Assembly (NCBI RefSeq): GCF_027214005.1
Contig: NZ_JAPWGY010000003.1
Location: 558,001-622,000, forward strand
Direction of reading: 5' to 3'
DNA: 64,000 nt
Source of the DNA: Kiloniella laminariae
Lineage (GTDB): Bacteria; Pseudomonadota; Alphaproteobacteria; Kiloniellales; Kiloniellaceae
Shown: in pieces, positions 17,732 to 26,464 of the stretch
Layout: every line of letters begins with the position of its first letter
Numbering within the stretch: position 1 is the first letter of the stretch
Notes under the pieces: generated by a model
The model's input: the letters and a program-made list of their open reading frames with translations, nothing else
Databases searched by the model: none
Told to the model about the DNA's origin: nothing
Program-made: the position numbers and the translations under genes

Positions 17732-18670
17732 ATGAATAGATCCGGATTACCTCCGCTCAATGCTTTGCGGGCATTCGAAGCTACTGCCCGTCGGGGGCGC
17801 ATGATTGATGCCGCGAATGAATTGAATGTTACCTATGGCGCCATTAGCAAACAGGTTCGGCATCTGGAGAGTGTCTTGGCTGTTCCTTTGTTCGAGGGCC
17901 CCCGGAATTGTCTGAAATTGACGACAGCAGGGCAAAAGCTGTTGCCGCAGCTGACAATGGCATTCGATCTGCTTGAACAGGCCGTTGAGAGTGTGTCAGA
18001 GCAGAAACCGGAACCCCTTGATATCGCCTGTATCGGAACTTTTATGATGCGCTGGCTTTTGCCACGGCTTCACCGTTTTTCAGTACTGCATCCGGAAACT
18101 GAAGTTCGGATGCGAACCTTGAAAGAACCAGCATCTTTTGGTCCGGGCGGGTATGATCTGGCAATCGTCGTTGGGGCGATGGAAGATTCAGCCCGGTTTA
18201 ACTCAACTCCCCTTTTTGAAGAGACCGTTGGGCCAGTCATGACCGCGGAATTTGCAGAAAGATATTTCGTGGATTGTGCGCGTGTTTTCCCTTCGGAACT
18301 TCCGTTGCTCCATACCCTAACCCGCAAATCAGCCTGGCAGGACTGGGCACTGTTTAGTGGTATCCGGGTGTTGCAGGCAGAGGAAGGGACCGAGTTCGAG
18401 CATTTTTACTTTATGCTCGAGGGGGTTCTGGGGGGCTTGGGCGCAGCTATCGCCCCCTGGGTATTGGTAAGTGAAGATGTTAAAGCCGGGCGGCTTGTCG
18501 CGCCATTTGGTTTTGTCTCAAGTGGGCAGACCTATCGGATATTATCCCGGGCGGGTTCCCGAAGCGAAGAGAAGCAACGGAAAAAACAGGCGTTTGTTTC
18601 ATGGATAGCTGCAGAAGCAGAGGCCTCACCGCTCTGGAGGGGAGAAGGTGCGCTTAAAGATAACGGATAG
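17732..18670 (+). CDS. LysR-family regulator, GcvA-like
   Basis: A 312-residue LysR regulator of the GcvA subgroup, shown by the start LPPLNALRAFEATARRGRMIDAANELNVTYGAISKQVRHLE and by the effector domain. It faces the EamA transporter gene across a 113-bp gap and probably controls it. Its last 45 bases overlap the 3' end of the convergent DUF938 gene. Confidence 0.92.
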   Translation: MNRSGLPPLNALRAFEATARRGRMIDAANELNVTYGAISKQVRHLESVLAVPLFEGPRNCLKLTTAGQKLLPQLTMAFDLLEQAVESVSEQKPEPLDIACIGTFMMRWLLPRLHRFSVLHPETEVRMRTLKEPASFGPGGYDLAIVVGAMEDSARFNSTPLFEETVGPVMTAEFAERYFVDCARVFPSELPLLHTLTRKSAWQDWALFSGIRVLQAEEGTEFEHFYFMLEGVLGGLGAAIAPWVLVSEDVKAGRLVAPFGFVSSGQTYRILSRAGSRSEEKQRKKQAFVSWIAAEAEASPLWRGEGALKDNG

Positions 18671-19294
18671 ATTATTGGCTGGCATCGCGACGACCCGTTC
18701 CAGATCAAATCCCTGTTCGTTCGCCACGCGCTGAACATCTTCCAGTGAGCGGATGCCCCATTCTTTATTCTGATTACGTAAACTTGCATCAAAATTGAGG
18801 TTGGATGGTGCCGTCGGAACGCCATCCTGAAAGAAGGGGCCATAAAGATAAAGCGGGGAGTCCGGCTTCAGAATGCGGGCCATCCCGGCAAATAGCCCAC
18901 AGGTGGCGGCCCATGGCGCTATGTGAAGCATATTGATGCAGGCCGCAGCATCCGCCTGTTCAAGCGGCCAGTGGTTACTTGTTGTATCAATATGGACCGG
19001 AGGCAAAAGATTGTCAGCCCCAGCCTCCTGCAGGTAGGCTGTAATGTCCGGGAAATTGTCGCGACTGTATTCACTGGTTTGCCAGCGCAGGGGAGCAAGC
19101 TGTGGACCAAGCCATGCTGCATGTTCGCCAGTCCCGCTGGCGATTTCAAGCAAGAGACCTTCCTGTGGCAGGATATCACGGAGTACGGCCAGAATAGCCG
19201 CGCGGTTACGTGCGGTTGCCGGGGCATGCCGTCGGGGAATACTCTTTGACGGAAAGTTGTCGCTCGAGGTGTTGCTTCTGGGGGTGTCGGTCAT
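18626..19294 (-). CDS. DUF938 family SAM-dependent methyltransferase
   Basis: A 222-residue class I methyltransferase of the DUF938 type. The SAM-binding glycine motif is EIASGTGEHAAWLGPQL (residues ~49-65), followed by SEYSRDNFPDI, and INMLHIAPWAATCGLFAGMARIL is the core strand and helix. The substrate is unknown. The ATG at 19294 was preferred to the longer frame from 19330. Its 3' end overlaps the preceding LysR gene by 45 bases in the convergent sense. Confidence 0.86.
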   Translation of the reverse strand: MTDTPRSNTSSDNFPSKSIPRRHAPATARNRAAILAVLRDILPQEGLLLEIASGTGEHAAWLGPQLAPLRWQTSEYSRDNFPDITAYLQEAGADNLLPPVHIDTTSNHWPLEQADAAACINMLHIAPWAATCGLFAGMARILKPDSPLYLYGPFFQDGVPTAPSNLNFDASLRNQNKEWGIRSLEDVQRVANEQGFDLERVVAMPANNLSVIFKRTFSPPER

Positions 19295-19385
19295 TAAGTT
19301 TGACTTTAATGGGCTGGTTCGTTTGTGCAAACGAGAGAAGGTCGGGGCGAGAATTTCTGATAAATGATTTTATAAAGGTGACACA

Positions 19386-19850
19386 TTGCTCAACCGTATC
19401 AAGGAACTTTTTACAGGCGCTTCAGAGGCCGCGGGAAAAAATGTCGGACGAACAGGAGATGTCAAAGTAGCGGCTGCAGCCCTGATGGTTGAGGCGGCAC
19501 GAATGGATGAAGATTTTGGCGAAGATGAGCGGAAAAAAATATTCCAGTTGCTGGAAATGCATTTTGGCCTGAGCCGGGAGGAAAGCGAAGATCTTTTGAA
19601 TCTTGCCGAGGAAAAAGCAGGTGAATCCAGCCAGCTTTTTGGTTTCACACGCTTGCTTAAGGAGAGCTATAGTCTGGAAGAACGGATCGGTGTGATGGAA
19701 ATGTTGTGGGAGGTGGCCTATGCAGATGGTGAACTTCACCATTTCGAAGCCAGCTTGATGCGACGAATCGCCGGATTGCTCTATGTGCCTGATCACGATA
19801 ACGGTAACGCCAGAAAAAAAGCACTTGCCCGATTGGGATTGACGGGGTAG
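19386..19850 (+). CDS. TerB-like (tellurite resistance/co-chaperone) protein
   Basis: A 154-residue all-helical protein of the TerB superfamily. The metal-binding signatures are present twice: ALMVEAARMDEDFGEDERKKI and LWEVAYADGELHHFEASLMRRIAGLL. The family is acidic and linked to membrane stress and metal sensing, but the reaction is unknown. The start is a TTG at 19386 after AAGGTGA, with no ATG nearby in frame. It stands alone upstream of fdxA with a 113-bp gap. Confidence 0.87.
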   Translation: MLNRIKELFTGASEAAGKNVGRTGDVKVAAAALMVEAARMDEDFGEDERKKIFQLLEMHFGLSREESEDLLNLAEEKAGESSQLFGFTRLLKESYSLEERIGVMEMLWEVAYADGELHHFEASLMRRIAGLLYVPDHDNGNARKKALARLGLTG

Positions 19851-19963
19851 GGGCTAACGGAATAATCGGGTGTACCCGGAACAGGTGTGATCCTGCAGTG
19901 TGATGTTTCGCAGGAAAAGCGGACCTGGAAGATCTGGTCAGGAGCCAAAGTGGAGATTAGAAG

Positions 19964-20305
19964 ATGACCTATGTCGTCCTCGAAAATTGCATTAAATGCA
20001 AATATATGGACTGTGTGGAAGTTTGCCCGGTAGACTGTTTTTACGAGGGCGAAAACATGCTGGTCATTCATCCTGACGAATGCATTGACTGTGGTGTATG
20101 TGAACCTGAATGCCCGGCAGAGGCCATTTTGCCCGATACAGACCCTGCTTCTGAAGCCTGGATGGATCTGAACCAGAAGTATGCGGAAATCTGGCCAAAC
20201 ATTACCCGGATGGGTGAAAAACCAACCGATGCTGATGAATGGAATGGTGTTGCCGGCAAGTTTGACAAGAACTTCAGCGAGAAGCCGGGAAATACGGACG
20301 GCTAA
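19964..20305 (+). CDS. fdxA: 7Fe ferredoxin FdxA
   Basis: A 113-residue seven-iron ferredoxin carrying [3Fe-4S] and [4Fe-4S] clusters. N-terminal ligands are in [19 protein letters not shown], and the second cluster motif is [16 protein letters not shown]. The C-terminal ~50 residues form the extension usual in FdxA. It acts as a cytoplasmic low-potential electron carrier. The start is the ATG of [13 protein letters not shown]. The placement next to carD is common in alphaproteobacteria. Confidence 0.96.
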   Translation: MTYVVLENCIKCKYMDCVEVCPVDCFYEGENMLVIHPDECIDCGVCEPECPAEAILPDTDPASEAWMDLNQKYAEIWPNITRMGEKPTDADEWNGVAGKFDKNFSEKPGNTDG

Positions 20306-20743
20306 CCTGATGTTCGGGTCGAATCGGGTTTAAGCGAAGCTATCCGGAAGTATTCTGTTTCAATGCGGTGGGTCACTACAGTGGCTCTGGTCACGTCACC
20401 TCGCGGCGGGACGGGGCGGCGCATGTGCAAAATGCGCGGCAGGCATGCTCTATGCGAATGTTGAATTTCCCCCCAGAATCGTGTATAACAAAGCTGTAAC
20501 GAACGGATAACAGCGGTAAAGTTGTGGGAAAATTTTATATTCCCCAATTCGAACGTTTCCAGGTTTTAGGGTAGTTACTCTCCTCGCCATCTCGAAAAAA
20601 GATGTCGGCGGGGTTTCTATGCGCGTTTGGCATATTGGTTGCGGTGCGATGCTCCGCAACGACGGGGTCTTGAAGCCGTAATGTGCTGATCTGAACATAC
20701 ACCTGAAAGAATTCAGGCGGTCAAAACGGAGAGAAGAGATCTA
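20306..20743 (+). promoter_or_regulatory. 438-bp non-coding region with structured carD leader
   Basis: No convincing gene lies here. Two hairpins are visible on the plus strand. One at 20582-20613 (CCTCGCC-ATCT paired with AGAT-GTC-GGCGGGG) is followed by TTTCT. The other is a perfect 7-bp stem at 20638-20660 (GTTGCGG paired with CCGCAAC, 9-base loop). The carD ribosome-binding region is GGAGAGAAG at 20730-20738. This suggests a long 5' leader, or a small RNA upstream of carD; neither has been shown. Confidence 0.45.
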
Positions 20744-21241
20744 ATGGGCAAGCAAACAGAATACAGTGCCGGTGATTACGTGGTTTATCCTACACATGGT
20801 GTTGGACGTGTTCAGGGCATCGAAACCCAGGAAATTTCTGGTGTTACTCTTGATTTGCTGATTGTAACTTTCGAGCAGGATCGTATGACCTTGCGGGTTC
20901 CGCTGATCCGTGCTGAAAGCTCTGGCCTTCGTAAACTTTCCAGCCGTAAGCTCATGGATGACGCCTTGACGACCCTGAAAGGACGTTCGCGCGCCAAACG
21001 TACCATGTGGAGCCGCCGGGCCCAGGAATATGAAGCCAAGATCAATTCAGGCGATCCTGTTTCTATCGCCGAAGTTGTTCGTGATCTTCACCGTGGTGCC
21101 GACCAGCCGGAGCAATCTTTCAGTGAGCGTCAGATGTATCAGGCTGCTCTTGAGCGTCTTGCACGGGAACTTGCAGCCGTCGAAGAGATCGATGAAGATT
21201 CAGCCGCTGTAAAACTTGAAGAATTGCTTGCAGCAGCCTGA
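20744..21241 (+). CDS. carD: CarD/CdnL family transcription factor
   Basis: A 165-residue CarD-type regulator that binds RNA polymerase beta and stabilises open promoter complexes, chiefly at rRNA and growth genes. The N-terminal Tudor-like RNA polymerase-interaction domain shows FSAGDYVVYPTHGVGRVQGIE-like sequence at the start (here YSAGDYVVYPTHGVGRVQGIE). The C-terminal helical DNA-contacting domain contains TMWSRRAQEYEAKI and RDLHRGADQPEQSFSERQMYQAALERLARELA. The length matches the family. Confidence 0.95.
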   Translation: MGKQTEYSAGDYVVYPTHGVGRVQGIETQEISGVTLDLLIVTFEQDRMTLRVPLIRAESSGLRKLSSRKLMDDALTTLKGRSRAKRTMWSRRAQEYEAKINSGDPVSIAEVVRDLHRGADQPEQSFSERQMYQAALERLARELAAVEEIDEDSAAVKLEELLAAA

Positions 21242-21260
21242 TTTTCCGGGGAACATAGAG

Positions 21261-21297
21261 GCGCGGTTTTCGTTTTGCGGAGCCGCGCTTGATTTTT
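21261..21297 (+). terminator. Terminator of carD
   Basis: A GCGCGG/CCGCGC stem with a 16-base loop is followed by TTGATTTTT, 20 bases after the carD stop. Confidence 0.75.
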
Positions 21298-21539
21298 CTT
21301 CGCTTTAACCGTCCGCAATGTCGGGCATAAAGCCGGAAAGTCAGTTGGTGGCAATCTTGCTGTTCTGAACAGATGTCCCTATTCCTTTTCGCGTTATGCG
21401 TGAAACAGCGCTGGCCGTGGAGTGGCGATAAATCTCAGGGGGATCAAAGCAAGATTGGCAGCTGTCTCTGGAAAGCCAGCCTTTCTGAACAGTTCTGCTT
21501 CTATCCAGCCGATTATTCCTGCTTTAGATCAGGACAGGG

Positions 21540-22355
21540 GTGACCTCCCAGCAAATGGGTGATCTGCAAAAATTCGCAGTTATGACCGCCACTCACCGGA
21601 TGTGGGCTATCAGTGCCATTCATGGCGAAGTCGGGAAATTGCGGCATATCCATTCAGCCTTGGAAGGCCGTCTCAAACGCGGCGATAGAGTGGTCTATCT
21701 CGGAAATTTCATGGGGCGGGGTGCCCATATCAGTGAAACCTTGGATGAACTTGTTTCTTTCAGGCGGTTTTTCCTTGCCCGGTTTCAGAATTTTACCCGT
21801 GATATTGTCTATCTGCGCGGGGCGCAGGAAGAGATGTGGCAAAAGCTGCTCCAGCTGCAGTTTGCAACAGATCCCCGGGGGGTTTTGAGCTGGATGATTG
21901 ATCAGGGGGTCGGAGCTTCGTTGTCTGCCTATGGCTTTGACCCAGACGAAGGTTTTCATGAAGCGGCTGCAGGCGCCATGCAGCTGACCCGCTGGACCAA
22001 CAAGGTACGCAGGGCCATGCAGGAAAGGCCCGGGCACTATCAGATCATGGGTGAACTCAAACGCGCGGCCTATCCCGACAATGGGACAACACTTTATGTG
22101 AACAGCGGCATCAACCCGACGCGTCCACTGGAAACCCAGAAAGATAGCTTTTGGTGGGCCAGTAATGGCTTTCTGAAGCTGAACGAGAATTTTGGCCCCT
22201 TCACGCGAGTATTCAGGGGCTATGATCCTGCCCAGGCAGGGGTCACTTATAACAAGCATGCCGTAAGTCTGGATGGAGGGTGCGGTTTTGGCGGAAATCT
22301 TGTCGCAGCCTGTATCCATCTTGACGGAGAGGTTGTCGAAATACTAGAGAGCTGA
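21540..22355 (+). CDS. Metallophosphatase-like protein with degenerate metal site
   Basis: A 271-residue protein that resembles the Ser/Thr protein phosphatase (calcineurin-like) fold but lacks its key residues. Where active enzymes have GDIHG, GDYIDRG and GNHE, this one has SAIHGEVGKL (Asp changed to Ala), LGNFMGRGAH (Asp changed to Asn and Gly) and RGAQEEMW (His changed to Gln). Secondary-structure order and spacing still match, so it is probably a pseudophosphatase with a binding or scaffold role. The start is a GTG at 21540 behind AGGA; the in-frame ATG at 21582 is an alternative. It is a single gene with a 298-bp upstream gap that holds the carD terminator and nothing else seen. Confidence 0.72.
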   Translation: MTSQQMGDLQKFAVMTATHRMWAISAIHGEVGKLRHIHSALEGRLKRGDRVVYLGNFMGRGAHISETLDELVSFRRFFLARFQNFTRDIVYLRGAQEEMWQKLLQLQFATDPRGVLSWMIDQGVGASLSAYGFDPDEGFHEAAAGAMQLTRWTNKVRRAMQERPGHYQIMGELKRAAYPDNGTTLYVNSGINPTRPLETQKDSFWWASNGFLKLNENFGPFTRVFRGYDPAQAGVTYNKHAVSLDGGCGFGGNLVAACIHLDGEVVEILES

Positions 22356-22510
22356 TGCCCCGCCTTGACCAAATCTGTTCTGGTCAACGATCAGATTTTC
22401 AGGCAACAGCTATCCTTTCAGGCCCGAGGGTTATCGACGCGTCTGGCGTCGGCTGAGTGGCGGGACGGACCCGACCGTCTAGGGGTGTGTTCTCTTGCTT
22501 TTTGAAGAAG

Positions 22511-24451
22511 CTAATCGTTGCGGGGAGAGGGGGGTGAGGTCAGCTCATAAACTTCTGTTGTGTTTTCCCGCCCGCGCAAGGCAAAGGTGCCTTTCAGTGT
22601 AGTGATCAGTGTTGTGGTGTTGGCAAGAAGATCCCGTGTTGCCGAGGAAATCAGTATTTTGGCCGAATGTGTGCTGTCCGAGAGAGTCTCTTTTGCCAGT
22701 GCTTCCAGGCGTTGGGCCGTATTGACGGTATCACCGATCAGGGTGTAGTTCACCCGCCCCTTTGCGCCGATATTCCCGGCAATAGCGGTTCCACTGTGAA
22801 TGCCGATCCGGATCTGGATTGGCAAGAGGCCAGCTTTCTCACGCGCAGCATTATCCCTGGCCAGAGCGGACTCGATTTTAATCGCCGCACGACAGGCGAG
22901 AGCGGCGTGGTCTTCCTGATTGGAGGGGGCGCCCCAGAAGGCCATGATCGAATCACCAATGTATTTATCGATGGTGCCTGCCTCGCTTTCGATACACTCG
23001 CCCAGCAGGCTGAAATGATGATTGAGCAGCTCGGCCAGCTCGGCAGGTGGCATGGATTCACTCAGGCTGGTGAAGCTGACAATGTCGGTGAACATAACGG
23101 TGGTGTCCCGTTCCTGGGAAAGGATACCTTCGCCATCAAGTTCCATCAGCTGTTTGACCAGCGTTTTGGGAACATAGTTCTCGAACCACTTGAGGCCACC
23201 CAGCATGGAGTTATAGGCATTGGCTGCGATGTCGAGCTCGCGGAACATGCTGCCGGGCAAACGCTCGGCATGTATCAGATCAAGATTGCTGATCTGCTGT
23301 GATGCCCGGGACAGGCGCAACAGGGGCTGGGCAATAAAACGTCCGGAGAGAAATATCAGGGCAACGGAAATCAGGGCAATTGCCAATGCAGTGAAGCCGG
23401 TGAGGTAGAGGCGCTCATAATAGCCTTCAAGCTCTCCCTCCTTGAAATAGATGCCCAGCGTCAGGTCGTCAAAGCCGTAGTCGGAAAAACTGGTGTGGAG
23501 AAAGGTAATCTCGCCGGAGAAAGAGTCGACCAGGTGCCCTTTGATCGTTCCGTCCCCGAGGATCTCGTTAAACTCGACCAGGGGTTCATCCCAGATAAGG
23601 CGCAGGTTGCCGTCGATCACCTGGTCCAGGTTGGGCAGGGGATTGGCAGCCGTCAAACCGGAGCGGCTCATATCAATCAGCGATGGATGGGCTAGTACCA
23701 TACGTTTGTTCAACAACAAATAGGTGTGGTTCCCCGTATCCTTGTCCAATTTGTCCAGATACTCCGAGAGCGAACTGATCGAGATAATGGCCGCAATAAC
23801 CCCGATGTATTCTTTATTTTGATAAAGCGGATGATAGACAGCGATATGAGGTTCTGCTTTTTCTTCTATCCAGACGATCCCCCCCCACTGAACGCCTTTT
23901 GCGGTGCTCATTTCATAAAGTGTCTGGGTGAAAAGGTCGTCGTAGGCTTGCCGATTTTTGTCGTTCTGGCTGAGGAAGGCATTCTTGCTGAGCCACCCGG
24001 CCCTGATGGAGGTTCCATCCAGCTTCATGATTGCCATCCCGGTGACCTGGGGCGTTGCTGCCAAAGCCCCCTTGATGGTCTGGATCACGGCGCTGCTGTC
24101 ATCCGGATCGAGCAACCCCTGTTCGACCAGATTGGCCATATAGGCAACCTGGTTGGCGGCTGTGTTCAGCTTGTTGTCAAGGTGCGAGCGGATAGAACCA
24201 AAACTGATTTCCGTAATCTCTTGCGTGAGGGAAAAGGTATTGTCTCTGGCGGTATGCAGTGAAAGCCAGATAACAATTGCCAGTGCCAGCATGGTGATAC
24301 CACCAAAGCCGAAGGAAAGCGCAACTGCAATTGATGGACGCCATCCCTGACTGCCGATAGCACAGTCTATTTTTGGGGTCGGTTTGTCCTTGCCCGATTG
24401 GTCTCTATAGCGGGTGTTTTTATCGGGTGGTGTATCGATGACAGTTGCCAA
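22511..24451 (-). CDS. Membrane adenylate cyclase with dCache/HAMP-type sensor
   Basis: A 646-residue class III cyclase. A membrane segment at ~40-65 is followed by an extracellular Cache-like region to ~345, then a second membrane segment ~350-372, a HAMP-like linker and a cyclase domain at ~449-630. Metal-binding aspartates are Asp456 (FTDIVSF) and Asp500 (YIGDSIMAFWG). Lys496 in TIDKYIGD and the later GDTVNTAQRLE carry the lysine and Asp/Thr pattern of adenylate rather than guanylate cyclases, so the product is probably cAMP. The periplasmic domain should sense a small ligand. A M48 protease gene lies 18 bases upstream on the same strand. Confidence 0.88.
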   Translation of the reverse strand: MATVIDTPPDKNTRYRDQSGKDKPTPKIDCAIGSQGWRPSIAVALSFGFGGITMLALAIVIWLSLHTARDNTFSLTQEITEISFGSIRSHLDNKLNTAANQVAYMANLVEQGLLDPDDSSAVIQTIKGALAATPQVTGMAIMKLDGTSIRAGWLSKNAFLSQNDKNRQAYDDLFTQTLYEMSTAKGVQWGGIVWIEEKAEPHIAVYHPLYQNKEYIGVIAAIISISSLSEYLDKLDKDTGNHTYLLLNKRMVLAHPSLIDMSRSGLTAANPLPNLDQVIDGNLRLIWDEPLVEFNEILGDGTIKGHLVDSFSGEITFLHTSFSDYGFDDLTLGIYFKEGELEGYYERLYLTGFTALAIALISVALIFLSGRFIAQPLLRLSRASQQISNLDLIHAERLPGSMFRELDIAANAYNSMLGGLKWFENYVPKTLVKQLMELDGEGILSQERDTTVMFTDIVSFTSLSESMPPAELAELLNHHFSLLGECIESEAGTIDKYIGDSIMAFWGAPSNQEDHAALACRAAIKIESALARDNAAREKAGLLPIQIRIGIHSGTAIAGNIGAKGRVNYTLIGDTVNTAQRLEALAKETLSDSTHSAKILISSATRDLLANTTTLITTLKGTFALRGRENTTEVYELTSPPSPRND

Positions 24452-24468
24452 GAGGATTTCCTGCGTTG

Positions 24469-25953
24469 TTATTCAGTGACCAGTTTGACTTTCTGACCGA
24501 TCGTGAGGGGACTTTGTTCGTTCAGGCCGTTGAGAACCAGAAACCGCTCAAGTGGATAGTCGCTAAAGGGCATCTTTCTGGAGAGGCTGTGGACGGTATC
24601 ACCGGATCGGACCGTGTGTATCCGGAGGCGATAGGGTTTGAGTTTGGCGGCTTCCGCTTTGGACAGGCGGTTGAAGCTGTATGTGGTGCGGCGGAAGTCC
24701 TCTGACAAGGCGGTGGTGCGGTCAGGGTTAGAGATAAAGGTCAGGCGGTAGACCTTGTCAGCATCAAAGCGGATCGCGACAAGCCGGATATCCCGGGGAC
24801 CGCTTTTCCCCTGCACCCGGGCTTGCCCGGTGGCTGCGTCCATCCCGTTGATGGTGATGTTTTCTACGCCATTCAAGGAAATGTTCTTGGCCCAGACGCC
24901 GGTCATATAGTTCTTGAGGCTGCCACTGACCTTGCCTTTGGCGCCGTCAAAAATAATCACGGAATCATCCTGTGCCACAGCGGCAACCTGGGTCTTCCCG
25001 TTTATCAGACGAAAGCCATCCGGGGCGGTAAAGGTCAGCTCAAGATCGGGATGGGAAAAGCGCTGTCCGCGCACATAACCTTGTGCAGGGCTGTCGCCGT
25101 AGAGAATGCCATCAATTTTGCCAAGATAGACATCGCGACCGACAATCGGGTCCTTGACCGTGACGGTGCCGGCCTGTTTGATGGCGCGATCAATCCGGTC
25201 GGCGGTTCTGGGGTGTGTCTGCATGATGTTGAACTGGTCGGCCCGATCGGGATCGCCAGCAATTTTTGCATCCAGCCTGCTGCTGGCCTGAAGCTGGGTC
25301 AGGAAATCGCCCATGCCGTTGGGATCAAACTGTCCGCGCGAGAGATAACGCACGCCGAGCAAATCAGCCTCGAATTCCTGATCGCGGGAGAAACCCTGCA
25401 CCGCCAGGGCCCCGGCAGAGCTTGCAGCCTGGGCAACCTCGCCGCTGCCCGTCAGGATACCCAGACCTGCTGCCAAAACGCTTGCTGCGACGGTCGAGCC
25501 ATAGCGTTCGGCGGAGTGTTTGGCGGTGACATGACCGATCTCGTGAGCCAGAACACCGGCAACCTCTGCCTCATCGTTGGCTAGGGCCAGCAGGCCGCGG
25601 GTGGTGTAGACGTATCCACCGGGCAGGGCAAAAGCATTGACAATCGGGCTGTCGAGAACGGTAAAGGTGAATTGCTGATCAGGTGTTTCCGAGGTCTTGG
25701 CCAGAAAGTTTCCGATGCTGCTGATATAGCTGGTCAGTGCGGGGTCTTCGTCATAGGCACCGCCAAATTCCTCGAGGATCTTGCCGTGCTGTTCCCGGCC
25801 GACCTGCTGTTCCTGTTCGGCAGACATGCCGCCGTTAAAGAAGGTTCGTCCGGTGGCTTCCGAAGTGGAACAAGCGGAAAGCAGCGGTCCGGCTGCCAGT
25901 AGGGCAAGGGCGAGAAGGGGGCGTTTGAAACGAGAAAAGCTGTGCTGTGTCAT
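24469..25953 (-). CDS. M48 metalloprotease lipoprotein with C-terminal LysM domain
   Basis: A 494-residue periplasmic or outer-membrane lipoprotein protease. The lipobox is LLSAC with Cys28. The M48 zinc motif HEIGH lies at 137-141 with a downstream EFEADLLGVRYL supplying the third ligand. A C-terminal LysM domain (~445-492, HTVRSGDTVHSLSRKM) binds peptidoglycan. The overall scheme resembles BepA-like proteases that police outer-membrane protein assembly. It sits upstream of the cyclase gene on the same strand. Confidence 0.93.
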   Translation of the reverse strand: MTQHSFSRFKRPLLALALLAAGPLLSACSTSEATGRTFFNGGMSAEQEQQVGREQHGKILEEFGGAYDEDPALTSYISSIGNFLAKTSETPDQQFTFTVLDSPIVNAFALPGGYVYTTRGLLALANDEAEVAGVLAHEIGHVTAKHSAERYGSTVAASVLAAGLGILTGSGEVAQAASSAGALAVQGFSRDQEFEADLLGVRYLSRGQFDPNGMGDFLTQLQASSRLDAKIAGDPDRADQFNIMQTHPRTADRIDRAIKQAGTVTVKDPIVGRDVYLGKIDGILYGDSPAQGYVRGQRFSHPDLELTFTAPDGFRLINGKTQVAAVAQDDSVIIFDGAKGKVSGSLKNYMTGVWAKNISLNGVENITINGMDAATGQARVQGKSGPRDIRLVAIRFDADKVYRLTFISNPDRTTALSEDFRRTTYSFNRLSKAEAAKLKPYRLRIHTVRSGDTVHSLSRKMPFSDYPLERFLVLNGLNEQSPLTIGQKVKLVTE

Positions 25954-26028
25954 GATCGGCTATATCTGTCAGGCTATGTTATTGTTATCTTTGGTGATAT
26001 ACAGGGTTTGATGCAGTTTATGCAGGGA

Positions 26029-26439
26029 TTATGTCTTTTCTTCGACCTTGTTGCCACTTTCCTTCCAGGCGGTAAAGCCCCCGGCAAGATGGCTGACACG
26101 GGGGCAGCCCATATCCTGCAGGGTTTTGGCGGCAAGTGCCGAGCGCCAGCCAGAGGCGCAGTGCAAAATCAGGTGCTTGTCCGGTGAAAGCGCTGGTTTG
26201 TGATAGGGGCTGTCCGGGGCAATCCAGAATTCGAGCATGCCGCGCGGGCAATGAAAACTGCCGGGAATCACGCCTTCGCGGGTCAGTTCCCGGATGTCGC
26301 GGATATCAATGAGCAAAACATCGTCCTGTCCCAGCAATTGCTGCAGCTCTTGCGGTGTTTTTTCTGTGATTTCAGCGCGGGCGGTTTCAAGCAGCCTTGT
26401 CAGGCTGATCAAGCGGGGTTCTGTGGGATTGTTCTTCAT
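26029..26439 (-). CDS. Rhodanese-domain protein
   Basis: A 136-residue single rhodanese domain. The catalytic cysteine sits in the loop LILHCASGWRSALAAKTL, matching the active-site loop of a sulfurtransferase. The motifs LIDIRDIRELTREGVIPGSFHCPRGMLEF are also typical. It may transfer sulfur to thiol or cyanide acceptors. It is followed closely on the same strand by the M48 gene (75-base gap) and preceded by the SNase-like gene. Confidence 0.9.
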   Translation of the reverse strand: MKNNPTEPRLISLTRLLETARAEITEKTPQELQQLLGQDDVLLIDIRDIRELTREGVIPGSFHCPRGMLEFWIAPDSPYHKPALSPDKHLILHCASGWRSALAAKTLQDMGCPRVSHLAGGFTAWKESGNKVEEKT

Positions 26440-26464
26440 CGGCTTCCCTGTTTTGTCCGCCAGC

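Noticed and set aside
20450-20698. 82-residue minus-strand frame in the carD leader
   Set aside because: No recognisable domain, no ribosome-binding site, and it lies over the structured leader.
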